Below are positions 17,571-26,399 of a stretch of 64,000 nt of DNA, piece by piece; within the stretch, counting starts at the first letter, position 1, and every line of letters begins with the position of its first letter. The stretch is taken from positions 1 through 64,000 of the forward strand of contig CAXBCR010000007.1 of NCBI GenBank assembly GCA_963974475.1, given 5' to 3'. The notes beneath the pieces are model-generated. The model had not been told where the DNA came from. It saw only the letters and a list, made by a program, of their open reading frames with translations, and made no database searches. Made by a program: the position numbers and the translations under genes. This DNA is from CAJXZP01 sp963974475. Lineage in GTDB: Bacteria; Bacteroidota; Bacteroidia; Flavobacteriales_G; Salibacteraceae.

Positions 17571-17954
17571 TTATAAATTATTCTCATTAATTTGAATACT
17601 TAAACCGCTTATTGGTAAATATTTACGTTTAATTATATGCGTTACTTTCACTTTTAAATCAAATCCATGCATCATTACTTTTTCTATCAATTGAGCTGTG
17701 GCATTAGGTAAGTGACCCAACTTGAATTTTTTGTAAAAAACTTCTACCGCTTGTTGGGCATTTGTAGCGCCATAGTTGTAATAAAGCGAAAGCTCTTCAC
17801 CACTATTTATGTGATGATAGATGGCAGGCATTTGAAATAAGGACAAGCCCACTACTTCGGTTGCAATTGGAAATTGTTTCGGTTCAGTTTCGGTAGTTTT
17901 TAACAATGAAACTGTGAAATTGTTTTTGAAAGTCTCTAATAGTTGTGCGTTCAT
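17571..17954 (-). CDS. Hypothetical protein
   Basis: A 127-residue soluble protein, not recognised. The longest frame begins at 17990, but its first codons contain a leftward TAGGTTTG -7 box. The ATG at 17954 (MNAQLLETFKNNF) is therefore chosen. The C-terminal half alternates basic and hydrophobic residues (VKVTHIIKRKYLPISGLSI), as a beta-rich domain would. It is the first gene of a probable two-gene operon. Confidence 0.6.
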   Translation of the reverse strand: MNAQLLETFKNNFTVSLLKTTETEPKQFPIATEVVGLSLFQMPAIYHHINSGEELSLYYNYGATNAQQAVEVFYKKFKLGHLPNATAQLIEKVMMHGFDLKVKVTHIIKRKYLPISGLSIQINENNL

Positions 17955-17971
17955 ATCTCTTAATTTTGAAG

Positions 17972-17979
17972 CAAACCTA
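17972..17979 (-). promoter_or_regulatory. Candidate -7 box deciding the start of the downstream gene
   Basis: Leftward TAGGTTTG fits TAnnTTTG. It lies inside the longest open frame and 18 nt before the preferred ATG at 17954. Confidence 0.45.
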
Positions 17980-18153
17980 AATTCCGCCACCGTAATGTAT
18001 TTACGGTCTAAAATAAAGTACGAATTTGGGCAGTTAAAGGTTTCATTAAGGGGTGAATTATTTATGTTAAAATATTGATAATAGGAACACTACATTAATT
18101 GAATCCTTCATAAATTTCTTTCACTATTTTCATAAATAATTAATACCAATTGC

Positions 18154-18987
18154 ATGAAAAATCATTTTCGCACCATTTTTTTGAGCTTATGTACATTATC
18201 TGCTCCCTATGTTGCCCATTCGCAATGTGTGACTGATTCCAATAATATTTACGCTTTTACATATAATGGTGATAATTATGAAATTATAAAAGAGAATCTG
18301 AATTGGGTGGATGCCGCGAATTGTGCATTAACGCGCGGTGGATTTTTAGCCGAAATCAATAGTCAACAGGAGCAGGACAGCATTTTTTATTACGTAAATC
18401 GAGCAGGTATTTCTGCCAGTAGCACCGTAGCTCCCGATGGCGGTGGCGCGTCTTACCTATGGATAGGTGGAAACGATTTGGCGACAGAAGGAAAATGGGT
18501 TTGGGATGGAAATAATGATGCCCATTCCGTACAATTTTGGCAAGGAACAAAAACCGGAAATGCGGTGGGTGGTTTATACAATAACTGGGGAAACGAACCC
18601 GATGATTTTGGCGGACAAGATGCATTAGGTTTGGCTTTTACCGATTGGCCCCTTGGTGTGGCTGGGCAGTGGAATGATGTAAACCACACCAATACCCTAT
18701 TCTATCTCATTGAGTATAATACAACTACCGGAATAAGTAGTTTGAATAAGGAGTTGGGTATTCACGTATTCCCTAACCCAGGTAACGACCACATAAATAT
18801 TCAAATTCCGGTTACTTCAGGGTTTTTAAAACTTTATAATCTCCAAGGTGAACTTATGAAAATGGTTTCCGTTCAAAACACAATTACCCTAATCAACACC
18901 AGTAAATTGCCCACCGGACTATATTTTTTGCACTGGGATTCAAATACCTATACGAGTAAAACCGTTAAAGTAGTTGTACAACATTAA
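18154..18987 (+). CDS. Secreted C-type lectin-domain protein with T9SS sorting domain
   Basis: A 277-residue exported protein. A signal peptide ending AHSQ is followed by a C-type lectin-like domain (about 30-190). It contains NWVDAANCALTRGGFLAEINSQQEQD, WIGGND and NNWGNEPDDFGGQDALGLAF, with the WND motif at QWNDVNH. EPD-type residues at the ligand site suggest calcium and sugar binding. The last 75 residues are a type-A T9SS domain (HVFPNPGNDHINIQI, LKLYNLQGELMKM, LPTGLYFLHW). It likely acts at the cell surface in adhesion. The xerD-like gene starts 8 nt later. Confidence 0.88.
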   Translation: MKNHFRTIFLSLCTLSAPYVAHSQCVTDSNNIYAFTYNGDNYEIIKENLNWVDAANCALTRGGFLAEINSQQEQDSIFYYVNRAGISASSTVAPDGGGASYLWIGGNDLATEGKWVWDGNNDAHSVQFWQGTKTGNAVGGLYNNWGNEPDDFGGQDALGLAFTDWPLGVAGQWNDVNHTNTLFYLIEYNTTTGISSLNKELGIHVFPNPGNDHINIQIPVTSGFLKLYNLQGELMKMVSVQNTITLINTSKLPTGLYFLHWDSNTYTSKTVKVVVQH

Positions 18988-18995
18988 TAGTACCC

Positions 18996-19898
18996 ATGAA
19001 CAAATGGAAAAGCTACATAACAGAATTTAGTTCGTACCTCAAAATTGAGCGGTCGTTATCGCCCAATACCATTGCGGGTTATATGGAGGATATCCATAAA
19101 CTATCGCAATTTATGGAAATGGAAGCACCAACTGTAACGCCCGAAAAGGTAACCACTCAGCATATTCGAAGTTTTTTAACCTATATCACCGGTTTGGGAT
19201 TAGCTATCACTTCTCAAAATCGAATTTTATCCGGAATAAAGTCTTTTTACAAGTATTTGTTGCTAGAAGATATTATGGATTCAAATCCTACCGAATTGAT
19301 AGAAACAGCCCGCGTGGGAAGAAAACTACCCGATGTTTTGAGCAATGAAGAGGTAGAACAAATCTTGGGCGAAATAGACCGAAGTAAACCCGAGGGAGAG
19401 CGAAACGTTGCAATAATTGAAGTGTTATACGGCTGTGGTTTACGGGTAAGTGAGTTGGTTAATCTCAAAATATCCAATATTTTCTTTGACGATGATTTTC
19501 TTCGCGTAACAGGTAAGGGAGATAAACAACGACTGGTACCTTTAGGCGGAATGGCGAAAAAACATATTTTACTCTACCTAAATGAGATTAGGATTCATGT
19601 TCCAATTCAAAAAGGCCAAGAAGATTTTCTTTTTCTAAATCGAAGAGGGAAACAACTCACTCGGGTCATGATTTTTACCATCATTAAACAACTAGTAGAA
19701 AAAGCAGGAATTCATAAAACAGTGAGTCCGCATACTCTGCGCCATTCATTTGCAACCGAACTAATTCAAAGAGGAGCTGATTTACGTGCAATTCAAGATA
19801 TGCTTGGACATGAATCTATAACCACCACAGAAATTTATACGCATTTGAATCAGGACGACCTGTTAGATACCATTCTTCAATTCCATCCAAGAAGTTAG
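18996..19898 (+). CDS. xerD: XerC/XerD-type tyrosine recombinase
   Basis: A 300-residue site-specific recombinase with an N-terminal SAM-like core-binding domain and a C-terminal catalytic domain. All catalytic residues are visible: Arg150 (GCGLRVSEL), Lys174 (GKGDKQRLVPL), His246 and Arg249 (PHTLRHSF), His272 (MLGHESI) and Tyr281 (EIYTHL). Length and sequence fit the chromosomal Xer proteins that resolve dimers at dif. XerD is preferred over XerC from overall resemblance only. No mobile-element genes adjoin it. Confidence 0.88.
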   Translation: MNKWKSYITEFSSYLKIERSLSPNTIAGYMEDIHKLSQFMEMEAPTVTPEKVTTQHIRSFLTYITGLGLAITSQNRILSGIKSFYKYLLLEDIMDSNPTELIETARVGRKLPDVLSNEEVEQILGEIDRSKPEGERNVAIIEVLYGCGLRVSELVNLKISNIFFDDDFLRVTGKGDKQRLVPLGGMAKKHILLYLNEIRIHVPIQKGQEDFLFLNRRGKQLTRVMIFTIIKQLVEKAGIHKTVSPHTLRHSFATELIQRGADLRAIQDMLGHESITTTEIYTHLNQDDLLDTILQFHPRS

Positions 19899-19963
19899 TT
19901 TTTGGAGTGATAATTTGTTAATACTTTCCTACAATAAACCTTCCGGTGCTTCCCTTCTACTCC

Positions 19964-19971
19964 TATTTTTG
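19964..19971 (+). promoter_or_regulatory. Candidate -7 box for hflKC
   Basis: TATTTTTG fits TAnnTTTG and lies 32 nt before the hflK ATG. Confidence 0.45.
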
Positions 19972-20003
19972 GCATCCATAAGTATTCACTAAAAACAAGT
20001 AAA

Positions 20004-20990
20004 ATGGCAGAATTTCAGTTTGACCCCGAAGAGATGCAACAAAAAATGGAAAAATTGATTCCAAATGTTCGAAATCTAATTCTAATTGGGTTGGTAATGG
20101 TTTTGGCATTTAGTTCTTTTTTTCAAATTGACCCTGAGGAAGTAGGTGTAATCACCCGATTTGGGAAATACACCAGAACCGTTGAGCCAGGTTTAAATTT
20201 CAAAATACCATTCACCGAAACGGTGTACAAAGTACCGGTAGAAAATCAACAAAAATTGGAATTCGGATTTAGAACTACCAATGCGGACGTAAAATCAGAA
20301 TACAGACGTTCTAAAGCAGAGCGAGAAGAATCATTAATGCTCACCGGAGATTTAAATTTGGCCAGTGTAGAATGGGTTGTTCAATATCGAATTGATAATG
20401 CGTACAACTATCTGTTTAAGGTAAGAAACCCCGAATTAACACTCCGAGCTATTTCTGAGTCGGCTATGCGCCAAATTGTGGGTAACAGAACGGTAAACGA
20501 AGTATTGACCGTGGGGCGGGCTGAAATTGGCGGCAAGTTAGAAGGATTAATTCAAGAAATTTGTAGAGAATACCACATGGGAATAAAAATTGACCAAGTA
20601 GTATTGCAAGATGTGAATCCTCCGGAACCAGTAAAACAAGCATTTAATGCGGTAAATGAAGCCCAACAAGAAAAGGAAACCCTTATAAATCAAGCCAAAT
20701 CAGAATACAACAAAGTTATTCCTAGAGCAAGTGGGCAAGCGGAAGAAACCATTCAAAAAGCAGAAGGTTATGCCACCGAACGGGTGAATATGGCTTTGGG
20801 TGAAGTGGCTCGTTTTAATGCTATTTATACCGAATATGTGAAAGCGCCTGAGGTAACCAAACGAAGAATATATTTGGAAACCATGTCGAATGTAATTCCT
20901 CAAATTGGAAACGTGATAATTACCGACCAAAAAGGAAATGTGCTCCCACTCCTACAAATGCAATTACAAAAAACTCAAAAATCAAACTAA
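20004..20990 (+). CDS. hflK: SPFH/band-7 membrane protease regulator HflK
   Basis: A 328-residue protein with one N-terminal membrane helix (about 22-42) followed by a band-7/SPFH domain starting IDPEEVGVITRFGKY. The long helical tail is rich in AEAEE-type residues (NEAQQEKETLINQAKSEYNK), and the pattern RNPELTLRAISESAMRQIVGNRTV is typical of HflK. It forms the cage-like HflKC complex that surrounds and restrains the FtsH protease. It overlaps hflC by 1 nt (TAATG). Confidence 0.95.
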   Translation: MAEFQFDPEEMQQKMEKLIPNVRNLILIGLVMVLAFSSFFQIDPEEVGVITRFGKYTRTVEPGLNFKIPFTETVYKVPVENQQKLEFGFRTTNADVKSEYRRSKAEREESLMLTGDLNLASVEWVVQYRIDNAYNYLFKVRNPELTLRAISESAMRQIVGNRTVNEVLTVGRAEIGGKLEGLIQEICREYHMGIKIDQVVLQDVNPPEPVKQAFNAVNEAQQEKETLINQAKSEYNKVIPRASGQAEETIQKAEGYATERVNMALGEVARFNAIYTEYVKAPEVTKRRIYLETMSNVIPQIGNVIITDQKGNVLPLLQMQLQKTQKSN

Positions 20991-21922
20991 TGAAGGTTAA
21001 ATCAACATTATTCATCGTAATAGGCATCATCTTTATTTTCCTGATTATGCAGAGTACATATATTGTACAAGAAAAAGAACAAGTTATTGTTACCCAATTT
21101 GGTCGTCCGGTAGGCGAACCCGTATTAGACCCTGGGTTTCATTTCAAAATGCCATTTGTGCAAACCGCCAATTTCTTTGAAAAAAGATACATGGAATGGG
21201 ATGGCGAGCCGAATCAAATTACTACGAAAGACAAGAAATTTATCTACGTAGATACCTATGCGCGTTGGCAAATTACCGACCCGCTCCAGTTTTTCAAACG
21301 GTTAACCAATGAACGTGGAGCACAATCTAGATTAGATGATATTTTGGACGGTGCCACCCGTAACTTTATCGCTAAAAACAACATTGAAGAAGCAGTACGT
21401 TCTAGCAACAGAACCCCCATGTCGGCCGATAGTAACTTACTCGATTCTTTGGCTGAGATTATAGTGGGTAGAGCGGAAATTCAAAAACAAATTTTAGCCG
21501 AAGCCAATATTCAAACAGCTGATTTAGGAATTGTAATTCTTGATTTTAGATTTAAACGAATCAATTATGTGCAAGAAGTACAAAATCAAGTATTTGAAAG
21601 AATGAAAAGTGAGCGTTTCCGAATTGCCGACAAATTTCGAAGTGAGGGTCAAGGAGAAGCTTCCCGAATCAATGGTCAGAAAGAACGTGATTTAAAAGAA
21701 ATTCAATCTGTTGCCTTCCGTACCGCTGAAGAAATTAAAGGGGATGCCGATGGAAAAGCTGCTGCAGTGTATGCAGCCGCCTATAATAAATCGGGCCAAG
21801 CTAAATCTTTATACGCATTTTTAAAATCGATGGAAACCTTTGAAAACACGTTTAGTGGAAAAACATCCGTGGTTTTAAACACCGATAATGAGCTATATAA
21901 ATATTTAAAAAGAATGGACTAA
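20990..21922 (+). CDS. hflC: SPFH/band-7 membrane protease regulator HflC
   Basis: Partner of HflK, 310 residues. One N-terminal membrane helix (about 4-22) is followed by an SPFH domain with EKEQVIVTQFGRPVGEPVLDPGFHFKMPF. The C-terminal helical tail carries ERFRIADKFRSEGQGEASRINGQKERD and an Ala-rich GDADGKAAAVYAAAYNK segment, as in HflC. The overlapping start implies translational coupling and roughly equal amounts of the two subunits. Confidence 0.95.
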   Translation: MKVKSTLFIVIGIIFIFLIMQSTYIVQEKEQVIVTQFGRPVGEPVLDPGFHFKMPFVQTANFFEKRYMEWDGEPNQITTKDKKFIYVDTYARWQITDPLQFFKRLTNERGAQSRLDDILDGATRNFIAKNNIEEAVRSSNRTPMSADSNLLDSLAEIIVGRAEIQKQILAEANIQTADLGIVILDFRFKRINYVQEVQNQVFERMKSERFRIADKFRSEGQGEASRINGQKERDLKEIQSVAFRTAEEIKGDADGKAAAVYAAAYNKSGQAKSLYAFLKSMETFENTFSGKTSVVLNTDNELYKYLKRMD

Positions 21923-22006
21923 TCGTCCGTGCTTACCATTGTTATTTCATACCTGCCAAAAGTTGTTTTGATAAAAATCTTTTGGTTAGGGTATTAATTA
22001 ATTTTC

Positions 22007-22957
22007 ATGAAATCATTAAAAATAGTATTTCTAGGAACACCTGATTTTGCGGTTGAAAGCCTTAAAGCCATTCATTTATCCAACCACCAAGTGGTGGGTG
22101 TAATTACTATGCCTGATAAGAAAATGGGACGTGGTAGAAAATTAACTGGTTCGGCTGTAAAGAATTATGCAGTCGAAAATAAGTTACCGGTACTGCAACC
22201 AGAAAGATTAAAAAATCCTGAATTCATTCAAGAATTAAGCGCATTGAATGCCGATTTATTTGTGGTTGTAGCTTTTAGAATGCTACCAGAAATGGTGTGG
22301 AATATGCCCCCTTTGGGCACCGTAAATGTACACGGCTCTCTCCTACCTCAGTATCGTGGAGCAGCACCTATAAATTGGGCTATTATTAATGGCGACCAAG
22401 AAACAGGAGTTACCGTTTTTAAGCTGAAACACGAAATAGATACAGGCGACATTCTTTTACGAAAAACCATTCCTATTTTGCCTAACGATAATGCTGAAAC
22501 CATGCATGACAAGCTTATGGAATTAGGAGCGCAAGCACTCATTGAATCTTTAGCTAAAATTGCATCTGGAAATCCACAATATCTCCCACAATTGGCAGAT
22601 GAAAACCTTCGAAGTGCTCCAAAAATTTTCAAAGATACATGCAAAATAAATTGGCATTCTGAAGCGGTAGGCGTCCATAATTTTGTGCGAGGTTTAAGTC
22701 CATATCCAGCAGCTTGGACCGAGATATCTAATGGCGAAAAATCATTGATAATCAAGATTTATCAAACATCCGTATCGACTGATATAGCCACCGAAATTGG
22801 TGCGATAGAAACGGATGGAAAAGGGTATTTTAAAATTGCTACTGCTACAAATTGGCTTGCCATTGAAGAGTTACAAATACCCGGAAAAAAACGAATGAAA
22901 ACTGCTGATTTATTGCGGGGATATACATTTGAAGGAATTTGGAAAATTGTTGAATAA
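22007..22957 (+). CDS. fmt: Methionyl-tRNA formyltransferase
   Basis: Formylates initiator Met-tRNA using 10-formyltetrahydrofolate. The N-terminal formyltransferase domain starts VFLGTPDFAVESL. The active-site block SLLPQYRGAAPINWAIINGDQETGVT contains the catalytic Asn/His/Asp set of the family (the His in NVHGSLLP and the Asp in IDTGD). The OB-like C-terminal domain begins near residue 205. At 316 residues it has the expected length. The fhs product found elsewhere in the window supplies its cofactor. Confidence 0.96.
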   Translation: MKSLKIVFLGTPDFAVESLKAIHLSNHQVVGVITMPDKKMGRGRKLTGSAVKNYAVENKLPVLQPERLKNPEFIQELSALNADLFVVVAFRMLPEMVWNMPPLGTVNVHGSLLPQYRGAAPINWAIINGDQETGVTVFKLKHEIDTGDILLRKTIPILPNDNAETMHDKLMELGAQALIESLAKIASGNPQYLPQLADENLRSAPKIFKDTCKINWHSEAVGVHNFVRGLSPYPAAWTEISNGEKSLIIKIYQTSVSTDIATEIGAIETDGKGYFKIATATNWLAIEELQIPGKKRMKTADLLRGYTFEGIWKIVE

Positions 22958-22994
22958 TGGACTATTTTCTAATTTTACCTACTAAATTCGCAGC

Positions 22995-23846
22995 ATGAAG
23001 ATTATTGAATGTCCACGAGATGCCATGCAAGGCTTGCATGATTTTATTGAAACCGATAAAAAAGTAAGCTATATCAACCAATTACTTCAGGTTGGTTTTG
23101 ACACCTTAGATATGGGAAGTTTCGTTTCTCCTACTGCTATTCCACAAATGCGCGACACCGCAGAAGTCTTAAATAGAATAGATTTAGAAAACACTAGCAC
23201 CAAACTACTTACCATTGTGGGTAATGAACGTGGTGCTCGTCAAGCGGGTGAATTTGAGCAAATTAGTTATTTAGGCTTTCCGTTTTCTATTTCCGAAACA
23301 TTTCAAAAACGAAATATTAATAGCTCTATTGAAGATTCATTTCATCGGGCTGAAGATATTTTGAATTGTTGCGTAATAAAACAAAAAGAACTGGTAGTTT
23401 ATATTTCCATGGCTTTTGGAAATCCCTATAACGACCCTTGGGATGCAGATATCGTGTTGGAATGGGCGCATAAATTGCACAACGAATTAGGGGTGGAAAT
23501 CATTTCCTTATCCGATACTATTGGTGTTGCGGAACCTAAAACCATTCAGTATTTATTTGATTCCTTGGTTCCAGAATTGCCAAATGTAGAGTTTGGAGCC
23601 CATTTGCATACTACTCCTGATACTTGGGAGGAAAAAGTTCACGCTGCTGTTTTGTCAAATTGTGAACGTTTTGATGGCGCTCTAAAGGGGTACGGAGGCT
23701 GCCCAATGGCCAAAGATGATTTAACTGGGAATATGCCTACGGAGCATTTAGTGAGTTACTTCAATCGTAAAAAAATTGATATCGACATTAATATGGATGC
23801 ATTCAACGCCTCTCTGCAAATGACCAATCAGGTTTTTCCTTTGTAG
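22995..23846 (+). CDS. HMG-CoA lyase-like enzyme
   Basis: TIM-barrel enzyme of the DRE-TIM family, 283 residues, resembling hydroxymethylglutaryl-CoA lyase. It starts ECPRDAMQGLHDFI, where family members have the metal-binding Arg-Asp pair. It contains GAHLHTT with the metal-binding histidines, and ends with GYGGCPMAKDDLTGNMPTEHLV, the cysteine loop signature of HMG-CoA lyase. It would cleave HMG-CoA to acetyl-CoA and acetoacetate in leucine breakdown, but related acyl-CoA substrates are possible. It follows fmt by 37 nt. Confidence 0.86.
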   Translation: MKIIECPRDAMQGLHDFIETDKKVSYINQLLQVGFDTLDMGSFVSPTAIPQMRDTAEVLNRIDLENTSTKLLTIVGNERGARQAGEFEQISYLGFPFSISETFQKRNINSSIEDSFHRAEDILNCCVIKQKELVVYISMAFGNPYNDPWDADIVLEWAHKLHNELGVEIISLSDTIGVAEPKTIQYLFDSLVPELPNVEFGAHLHTTPDTWEEKVHAAVLSNCERFDGALKGYGGCPMAKDDLTGNMPTEHLVSYFNRKKIDIDINMDAFNASLQMTNQVFPL

Positions 23847-23878
23847 ACAGACTCTCTTTGAGATTTAGATTCAATAAA

Positions 23879-24547
23879 TTAATCGTGTGCTACAACCCGA
23901 TAAACCACTGCCCTGTTGAGTCCTGCACTCATTACCTTTTGTGTCTTTAACTTTAAGTGGTGACTTTTTGCTCTACGGTTAACCGAAAACAATTCAGCTT
24001 CTTCGGGTAAAATCATCAAAACCTCCGTTTCGCGAAGGGTTCTTACTTTTAATTGTGCAAAAAGCCTATCAAAATACTCAAAACTCTCCCCCGCCATTGT
24101 TGATTTATCGTTTATGCTTTTAGGTGTTTTGCATAAAGTAGGCGGATTAATAAATATATAATCAAAATGAAAATGTAGGTTTTCAAATAAATCAGAATAC
24201 ACCACAATTACGTTTAAGTTCTCATCTCTTACGCGAGCGGTTAACTCCGTTATGGCAACCTCATTGACATCTGAGGCTGTTACAATTCCCCCTTTAGATT
24301 CTGATATAACCGATATTATTCCTGAGCCACAACCCAATTCCAAAACCGTTTTATTGGTTAAATCAAGGTTTTTAATATAATCTAAAAAAAATCCAGTACT
24401 GTAATGGATAACCGGAGAAAATACACCTGGAAGAATATTAACCGTCAGGTCATTATATGAATACGTGACTACCTTTTCATGTCGCCAATTTTGGTAGGTT
24501 CGCACAAAAGGTTCGGTAATCGTTTTAATTAGTCCTTTTATATCCAT
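23879..24547 (-). CDS. SAM-dependent methyltransferase (HemK/PrmA-like)
   Basis: Class I methyltransferase of 222 residues. The SAM motif is VLELGCGSGIISVISESKG near residue 67. An NPPT motif in FINPPTLCK occupies the place of the NPPY seen in HemK-type and N6-adenine methyltransferases, which act on planar nitrogens. The substrate is unknown. Its ATG overlaps the stop of the upstream desaturase-type gene by 1 nt, so a coupled function is likely, for example modification of a lipid-related product. Confidence 0.8.
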   Translation of the reverse strand: MDIKGLIKTITEPFVRTYQNWRHEKVVTYSYNDLTVNILPGVFSPVIHYSTGFFLDYIKNLDLTNKTVLELGCGSGIISVISESKGGIVTASDVNEVAITELTARVRDENLNVIVVYSDLFENLHFHFDYIFINPPTLCKTPKSINDKSTMAGESFEYFDRLFAQLKVRTLRETEVLMILPEEAELFSVNRRAKSHHLKLKTQKVMSAGLNRAVVYRVVAHD

Positions 24548-25410
24548 TAATATTTTCTAAACGGTAAATCCCCAAAAACAATCGCAAATCTTTTTGCCAA
24601 AGATAGCCCCGGCTTTTGGACTTCTCTCCAAATGCTAATAAACTCGTGCATCGCAATAACCCAAGGACTTTCAGAATCAATATTGTTTGGAATTCCAAAC
24701 TCAATTTCTTCATCCGTTTTTATGAATGTACCAAAAAGTCTATCCCAAATAATAAAAATTCCACCTAAGTTTTTATTCAGGTATTCGGGTTTTACGCTAT
24801 GATGAACCGCATGATTCATAGGTGTTTGCATAAATTCTTCTAAAATTCCTAATCGACCTATCAACTTGGTATGAACCCAAAATTGGTAGAAGTAAACGAT
24901 AGAATCCATGAAAAACACATCCATTGGCTCAAAACCCAACAACGGCATAATGCCCCAAAGAGGAAACTTAAACACTTGAAGTAAAAATAACCCGCGTATA
25001 GAAACCGTAAAGTTATACTCGGTAGAATTATGATGTGCCACGTGCAAGGCCCAGAAAAAGCGGCTTTTATGTGCTATCCAATGAAAGATATAGAACATGA
25101 AATCATTAATCAGCAATAAAACTAACCAATACACCGCCAAATTAAATCCGCTGGTTTTATCCAATTCAACTATACGATGAGCGTACAAAAAATCAAACAT
25201 AATATACACTCCCCCTTTCACCGCAGCAACCGAAGCAAAGGTTAAAACACCTAAAAACAAGTTGTTTAAGGTATCTTTGGTGGCGTATAATTTTACCGAA
25301 CGAAAAGAAGAAATAATAATTTCTCCCAGAATAAAGGTTACAAAAAACACAATCATAAAAATTTGGTCTGGCCTTGAGGCCTGCTCCTTCATTATATCAA
25401 TTGCATTCAT
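24547..25410 (-). CDS. Sterol desaturase/fatty acid hydroxylase-family membrane enzyme
   Basis: Di-iron membrane oxygenase of 287 residues with five hydrophobic segments. The three histidine boxes are HWIAH, HVAHH and HAVHH, the metal ligands of the fatty acid hydroxylase superfamily. The block LGGIFIIWDRLFGTF after the last box is typical of the bacterial group. These enzymes hydroxylate or desaturate lipids at the inner membrane. Which lipid is unknown. It is followed with 1-nt overlap by a methyltransferase and preceded by its own -7 box. Confidence 0.9.
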   Translation of the reverse strand: MNAIDIMKEQASRPDQIFMIVFFVTFILGEIIISSFRSVKLYATKDTLNNLFLGVLTFASVAAVKGGVYIMFDFLYAHRIVELDKTSGFNLAVYWLVLLLINDFMFYIFHWIAHKSRFFWALHVAHHNSTEYNFTVSIRGLFLLQVFKFPLWGIMPLLGFEPMDVFFMDSIVYFYQFWVHTKLIGRLGILEEFMQTPMNHAVHHSVKPEYLNKNLGGIFIIWDRLFGTFIKTDEEIEFGIPNNIDSESPWVIAMHEFISIWREVQKPGLSLAKRFAIVFGDLPFRKY

Positions 25411-25434
25411 TTATATTATTCTCTTTTGGTCTTA

Positions 25435-25442
25435 CAAACTTA
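25435..25442 (-). promoter_or_regulatory. Candidate -7 box for the desaturase-methyltransferase operon
   Basis: Leftward TAAGTTTG fits TAnnTTTG and lies 25 nt before the ATG at 25410. Confidence 0.42.
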
Positions 25443-25546
25443 AATATTTGCGTTGAACCTTTTACCTCCAAATTTAGTTAATCACCCACAAAAATGTTAA
25501 TCTTTTTATTCTCTTATTTAAGAAGAAAATAAATTAATTTCGCTGC

Positions 25547-26341
25547 ATGCATCCAGAGTTATTCCATTTCCACACACCATCGTTTTTACACGGTTTTTTA
25601 CCCGATGAAATTGCCATTTATTCCTATGGAGCCCTAATTTTAATGGGTGTATTAATGGCTTTTTGGTACTTAAAAACCAATGCCTACCGTGATTTTGGTC
25701 TATCGGAAGAGAATTCTCAATCGCTACTTCTGGGTTTAATTATTATGTCGGTAGTAGGCGGTAAATTCTTCATGATTTTTGAAAATCCTAACTTTTATTT
25801 ATCCAACCCAAAAGAACTAATAAGTAACTCAGGATTTGTGTTTTATGGCTCGCTCATATTCTCTATGGGATTTGTGTTTTGGTTTATTAAAAAACACAAA
25901 TTATCGGCTTGGAAATTTTTGGATTTAATCGGATTTGTGGCGCTAATCGTTCACTTTTTTGGCCGCTTAGGTTGTTTTATGGCCGGTTGTTGCCACGGTA
26001 TCGAAAGTCATGGACCTTTTGCAGTCGTATTTACCGACCCCCTGAGCATGGCGGAGCCATTGAATACACCCCTTCATCCTACCCAATTGTACAGTTCGTT
26101 TATGTTAGCTTCCATTTTTGGAATCCTCACATTTGCGAAAACCAGGCAAAAATTTGAAGGGCAAATGTTCCTACTTTATCTTATTCTTTATTCTACCGGA
26201 AGGTCTATTATAGAAGAGTTTAGAGGCGATGAAGCTCGCGGCTTCTTACTAGATGGTTGGTACTCTAATTCTCAATTTATTTCCACCCTAATAGTCATCG
26301 CTGCCATTATAGCGTATGCCCTTAGAATGCGGAAAAATTAA
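25547..26341 (+). CDS. lgt: Prolipoprotein diacylglyceryl transferase
   Basis: Seven-helix inner-membrane enzyme that transfers diacylglycerol to the lipobox cysteine of prolipoproteins. The family signature FGRLGCFMAGCCHG is followed by HPTQLYSS and GRSIIEEFRGDEARG, which carry residues important in Lgt. At 264 residues it has normal length. The last 60 coding bases recur 4.77 kb downstream with two silent changes and a different tail. This indicates that the present 3' end (RMRKN) was joined to the gene by an insertion or recombination event. Confidence 0.95.
   Translation: MHPELFHFHTPSFLHGFLPDEIAIYSYGALILMGVLMAFWYLKTNAYRDFGLSEENSQSLLLGLIIMSVVGGKFFMIFENPNFYLSNPKELISNSGFVFYGSLIFSMGFVFWFIKKHKLSAWKFLDLIGFVALIVHFFGRLGCFMAGCCHGIESHGPFAVVFTDPLSMAEPLNTPLHPTQLYSSFMLASIFGILTFAKTRQKFEGQMFLLYLILYSTGRSIIEEFRGDEARGFLLDGWYSNSQFISTLIVIAAIIAYALRMRKN
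26276..26335 (+). repeat. lgt 3'-end direct repeat, copy 1
   Basis: Sixty bases, from TTTATTTCCACCC to GAATGCGGAAA, match 31043-31102 at 58 positions. The two differences fall in third codon positions (Ile ATC/ATT, Ala GCC/GCG) and do not change the protein. Confidence 0.95.
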
Positions 26342-26366
26342 TTATCCATAAATGAGAATTTACGGA

Positions 26367-26399
26367 TTATTGCTTAATAAATGAGTACACATAGTTTTT
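26367..26399. repeat. 33-nt direct repeat, copy 1
   Basis: Identical to 27769-27801, with abrupt divergence at both ends. It encodes the last ten residues (KNYVYSFIKQ) and stop codon of the propeller gene. Confidence 0.95.

Noticed and set aside
18996..19898. XerD-like recombinase as the integrase of the lgt-linked T9SS block
   Set aside because: It lies 6.4 kb outside the repeat-bounded block and looks like the housekeeping Xer protein.
21956..21985. CCAAAAG...CTTTTGG hairpin between hflC and fmt
   Set aside because: The stem is A/T-rich and no T run follows directly; too weak to call a terminator.
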